IMG/VR virus record: IMGVR_UViG_3300047200_000126
Coordinates: 1-35,028 of that record
Direction: 5' to 3' (one strand)
Length of the DNA: 35,028 nucleotides
From: a virus
The notes beneath the pieces were generated by a model. The model was not told where the DNA came from. It was given only the letters and a program-made list of their open reading frames with translations, and ran no database searches. Position 1 is the first letter of the stretch. The number at the start of each line of letters is the position of its first letter. The translations under genes and the position numbers were made by a program. This document shows positions 33,552 to 35,028 of the stretch, in pieces.

Positions 33552-33980
33552 CTATATGTTCGAATTATTTAGAATCTCTACCTGAATGGATCTTGTATCG
33601 GTCGCATTACCACTTAAACTTATTGTCATTTTAAGGTTTATGCGGTTTTGATCCTCGTTAGGTGTAACTAATAACTCATTAATAAATATATACGGAAGCC
33701 AATAGTTGAAGCTACTTCTTATATTTGATTCGATAGAAGTAACTAAATCCTCTGTAATATTCTCAAATAGTATATTACTCAAATCACAACCTAAAGTTGG
33801 TTGCATTATTCGTTCACCTTTATTTGTTAATAGCAGATTCCTAGCATTAGCTAATGCCTGATCTATAGAAAAATAAGTTTGCTGAAATAAACCACCCACA
33901 CTACCCATCATAGGTAGATCAATGCCTATCGCTGTACTTAGTTCAAAGTCAATTGGGTTTATTTTAATTTCAACTGCCAT
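33552..33980 (-). CDS. gp25: Baseplate wedge protein, T4 gp25-like
   Basis: The protein has 142 residues (T4 gp25 is 132). It has the family's characteristic centre: NARNLLLTNKGERIMQPTLG, then CDLSNILFENITEDLVTSIE, and a C-terminal beta region. Gp25 clamps gp6 and gp53 in the wedge and contacts the first sheath ring; the lysozyme-like fold has lost enzymatic function. The start overlaps the preceding stop by one nt, and the stop is 1 nt from the gp6 gene, so the three are coupled. The order matches contractile tail operons in general. Confidence 0.94.
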   Translation of the reverse strand: MAVEIKINPIDFELSTAIGIDLPMMGSVGGLFQQTYFSIDQALANARNLLLTNKGERIMQPTLGCDLSNILFENITEDLVTSIESNIRSSFNYWLPYIFINELLVTPNEDQNRINLKMTISLSGNATDTRSIQVEILNNSNI

Positions 33981-34402
33981 TAAGATCTGTAGTTGTTACT
34001 TGCTATTTGCTCAGCTGTTTTTAGTACTTGAGAATAGTCTTTCATAAAGACTGCTGTTGGATCATTACTCATTGCAGCTCTCATACTATTGTTACCTGCA
34101 AAGGATGGTGCATCTTCTGATGTCATCATGCCCATATTCATTTCTGGCCATTCTTCTTCTTGAGGAGCTTGTTGCATGCTTCGAGCTGTTTCCTCTAGTA
34201 TGGACTTTAATGGTCCATCAAACTGCACTAGTGGTTGAGTTCTTTGTGGTCTTGCAGTTGGTGTTGTTGGTTTTTTTGTAACAGTTGGTTGTTGTTTTTC
34301 CATAAGTAAAGGTTTTAAAGCCTTTAACTCCTCTTTCACGACAGTTCTTACTTCTTCACGAATTACTTTTCGCATTAGATTTATAAATTCTGATCCTTTC
34401 AT
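33980..34402 (-). CDS. Small protein with charged N-terminal helix, baseplate operon
   Basis: The protein has 140 residues. It starts MKGSEFINLMRKVIREEVRT and continues with a Lys/Glu helix to about 35. A Pro/Thr/Gln-rich linker (about 36-60) and a polar C-terminal half with Met-rich text (WPEMNMGMMTSEDAP) follow. The IREEV helix is shared with the 78-residue protein at 4016-4252. No family is recognised. It is the first gene after a TATTTATA motif (12 nt upstream) and overlaps gp25 by one nt. It may be a head- or tail-assembly accessory; the function is unknown. Confidence 0.72.
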   Translation of the reverse strand: MKGSEFINLMRKVIREEVRTVVKEELKALKPLLMEKQQPTVTKKPTTPTARPQRTQPLVQFDGPLKSILEETARSMQQAPQEEEWPEMNMGMMTSEDAPSFAGNNSMRAAMSNDPTAVFMKDYSQVLKTAEQIASNNYRS

Positions 34403-34414
34403 GTTTGTTTTATA

Positions 34415-34422
34415 TATAAATA
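34415..34422 (-). promoter_or_regulatory. Late-promoter-like motif upstream of the gp25-gp6 operon
   Basis: The coding strand reads ACTATTTATATATAAAAC, with TATTTATA ending 12 nt before the ATG at 34402, in the 29-nt gap after the edge gene. It is nearly identical to the copies at 1700 and 21173. Confidence 0.6.
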
Positions 34423-34431
34423 GTTAGTGTT

Positions 34432-35028
34432 TTAAATGTAGCCATTAAATGGTAGTGGTGGAATCAAAGTATTTAGAGGTGGTGTAACTAATCCAAACAT
34501 ACGTTGAAGCTGTCCTTCAAAACTACGTGCCATCTCTCTTATCATTCCTGAAGCTCCATCTGCTATTGTAGCTTTTATTCTTTTGAACGAGCCTATGTTT
34601 ATGACTGTATGTGTGCTTCCAGTAGGTCCTACCCAAGTTGCTCCTGTCCAAAAAGCTCGTGCAGCTAAACCAAGCATGATGCTCATTGCAATAGCATCTG
34701 GATTCACTTCATTTTCTGTTATCTTTTTTAGATCCTTCTTAGCTTGCTCCTGCTTGTCTTTTGTCCGTTTGTTTAGTTTTATAGTTATATTTTCTACTAC
34801 TTTTTTTATCTTTTTATTGAGAAATTTTACAAAAGCTTGTAACTGTTCCTTAAGGTATTTGAATGCTGATAGTATAAATGATTGGTTTTTATCTAAGCTA
34901 TCACTTACCTTATCCAACATTCCTTTTACTTTTATGTTCTTTATGTGTTTGGTATCACACAAAAGCCTAACAACCTCTCTGCTTCTAAGCAGGTACTTTC
35001 TTTCTAAACTAATTATGGTGTTTGCTGC
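34432..35028 (-). CDS. Unknown structural-operon protein (5' end outside window)
   Basis: The frame is open from the right edge to the stop at 34432-34434, so at least 198 residues are visible and the true start lies beyond the window. A TTG at 34962 is in frame, but the upstream 22 codons (SLERKYLLRSREVVRL) look coding, so I did not use it as the start. The first half is Lys-rich and helical (KFLNKKIKKVVENITIKLNK). The second half has a hydrophobic, Gly-rich part (AIAMSIMLGLAARAFWTGAT, then WVGPTGSTHTVINIG) and a Pro-rich end (PPLNTLIPPLPFNGYI). I recognise no family. Position before the gp25-gp6 operon suggests a tail or baseplate component. Confidence 0.72.
   Translation of the reverse strand, partial: AANTIISLERKYLLRSREVVRLLCDTKHIKNIKVKGMLDKVSDSLDKNQSFILSAFKYLKEQLQAFVKFLNKKIKKVVENITIKLNKRTKDKQEQAKKDLKKITENEVNPDAIAMSIMLGLAARAFWTGATWVGPTGSTHTVINIGSFKRIKATIADGASGMIREMARSFEGQLQRMFGLVTPPLNTLIPPLPFNGYI

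Noticed and set aside
34960-34962. TTG start at 34962 for the edge gene
   Set aside because: The same frame continues with coding-like sequence to the window edge, so the gene is most simply truncated by the window.

Overview
The window is a piece of a tailed-phage genome of the T4-like (contractile-tailed, myovirus) type. It is AT-rich and tightly packed. Every gene I can support lies on the minus strand, so transcription runs from position 35028 towards 1. The T4-type hallmarks are a gp20 portal (cut by the left edge), a gp17 large terminase, gp6 and gp25 baseplate-wedge proteins, a gp47/gp46-type recombination nuclease and a DnaG-type primase. No integrase, insertion sequence, CRISPR array, rRNA or tRNA was seen. 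Most start codons are preceded by A/T-rich sequence rather than a Shine-Dalgarno element, and one exported protein has a signal peptide ending in SFSQ-like sequence. Both fit a Bacteroidota (flavobacterial) host, but this is inference.

Layout in transcription order. (1) 35028-30561 holds an edge-truncated unknown protein, a small charged protein, gp25, gp6 and a beta-rich structural protein. (2) 30561-25819 holds two paralogous proteins with N-terminal Ig-like domains. (3) 25767-17582 holds four tail or baseplate structural proteins, including a 1516-residue protein and a 583-residue protein with LamG-like lectin domains. (4) 17568-13018 is a nucleic-acid island of three genes inside the structural block: a T7-endonuclease-I-type resolvase, a primase, and one polypeptide that fuses the SbcD/Mre11/gp47 nuclease to the SbcC/Rad50/gp46 ATPase. 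(5) 13001-8861 holds further structural proteins, one of which appears split by a -1 frame change near 12522-12546. (6) 8868-4016 is a run of small genes led by a nucleotidyltransferase-ligase fusion; several encode a short charged amphipathic N-terminus containing [LI]-x-E, as in T4 capsid-targeting peptides. (7) 4003-3307 is an overlapping pair of coiled-coil membrane proteins resembling a spanin pair. (8) 3291-1 holds the terminase and portal.

A regulatory signal ties the window together. The octamer TATTTATA (coding strand) occurs 4-16 nt upstream of eight start codons (34402, 28668, 25767, 21156, 19333, 13001, 8868, 1685). It matches the T4 late-promoter consensus TATAAATA at six of eight positions and probably marks late transcription units. 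One intrinsic terminator (19352-19380) sits directly before one of these motifs. The genes appear to act together in virion assembly (portal, terminase, baseplate, fibres), in recombination-dependent replication or packaging substrate processing (SbcDC fusion, resolvase, primase), possibly in loading proteins into the head, and in lysis.
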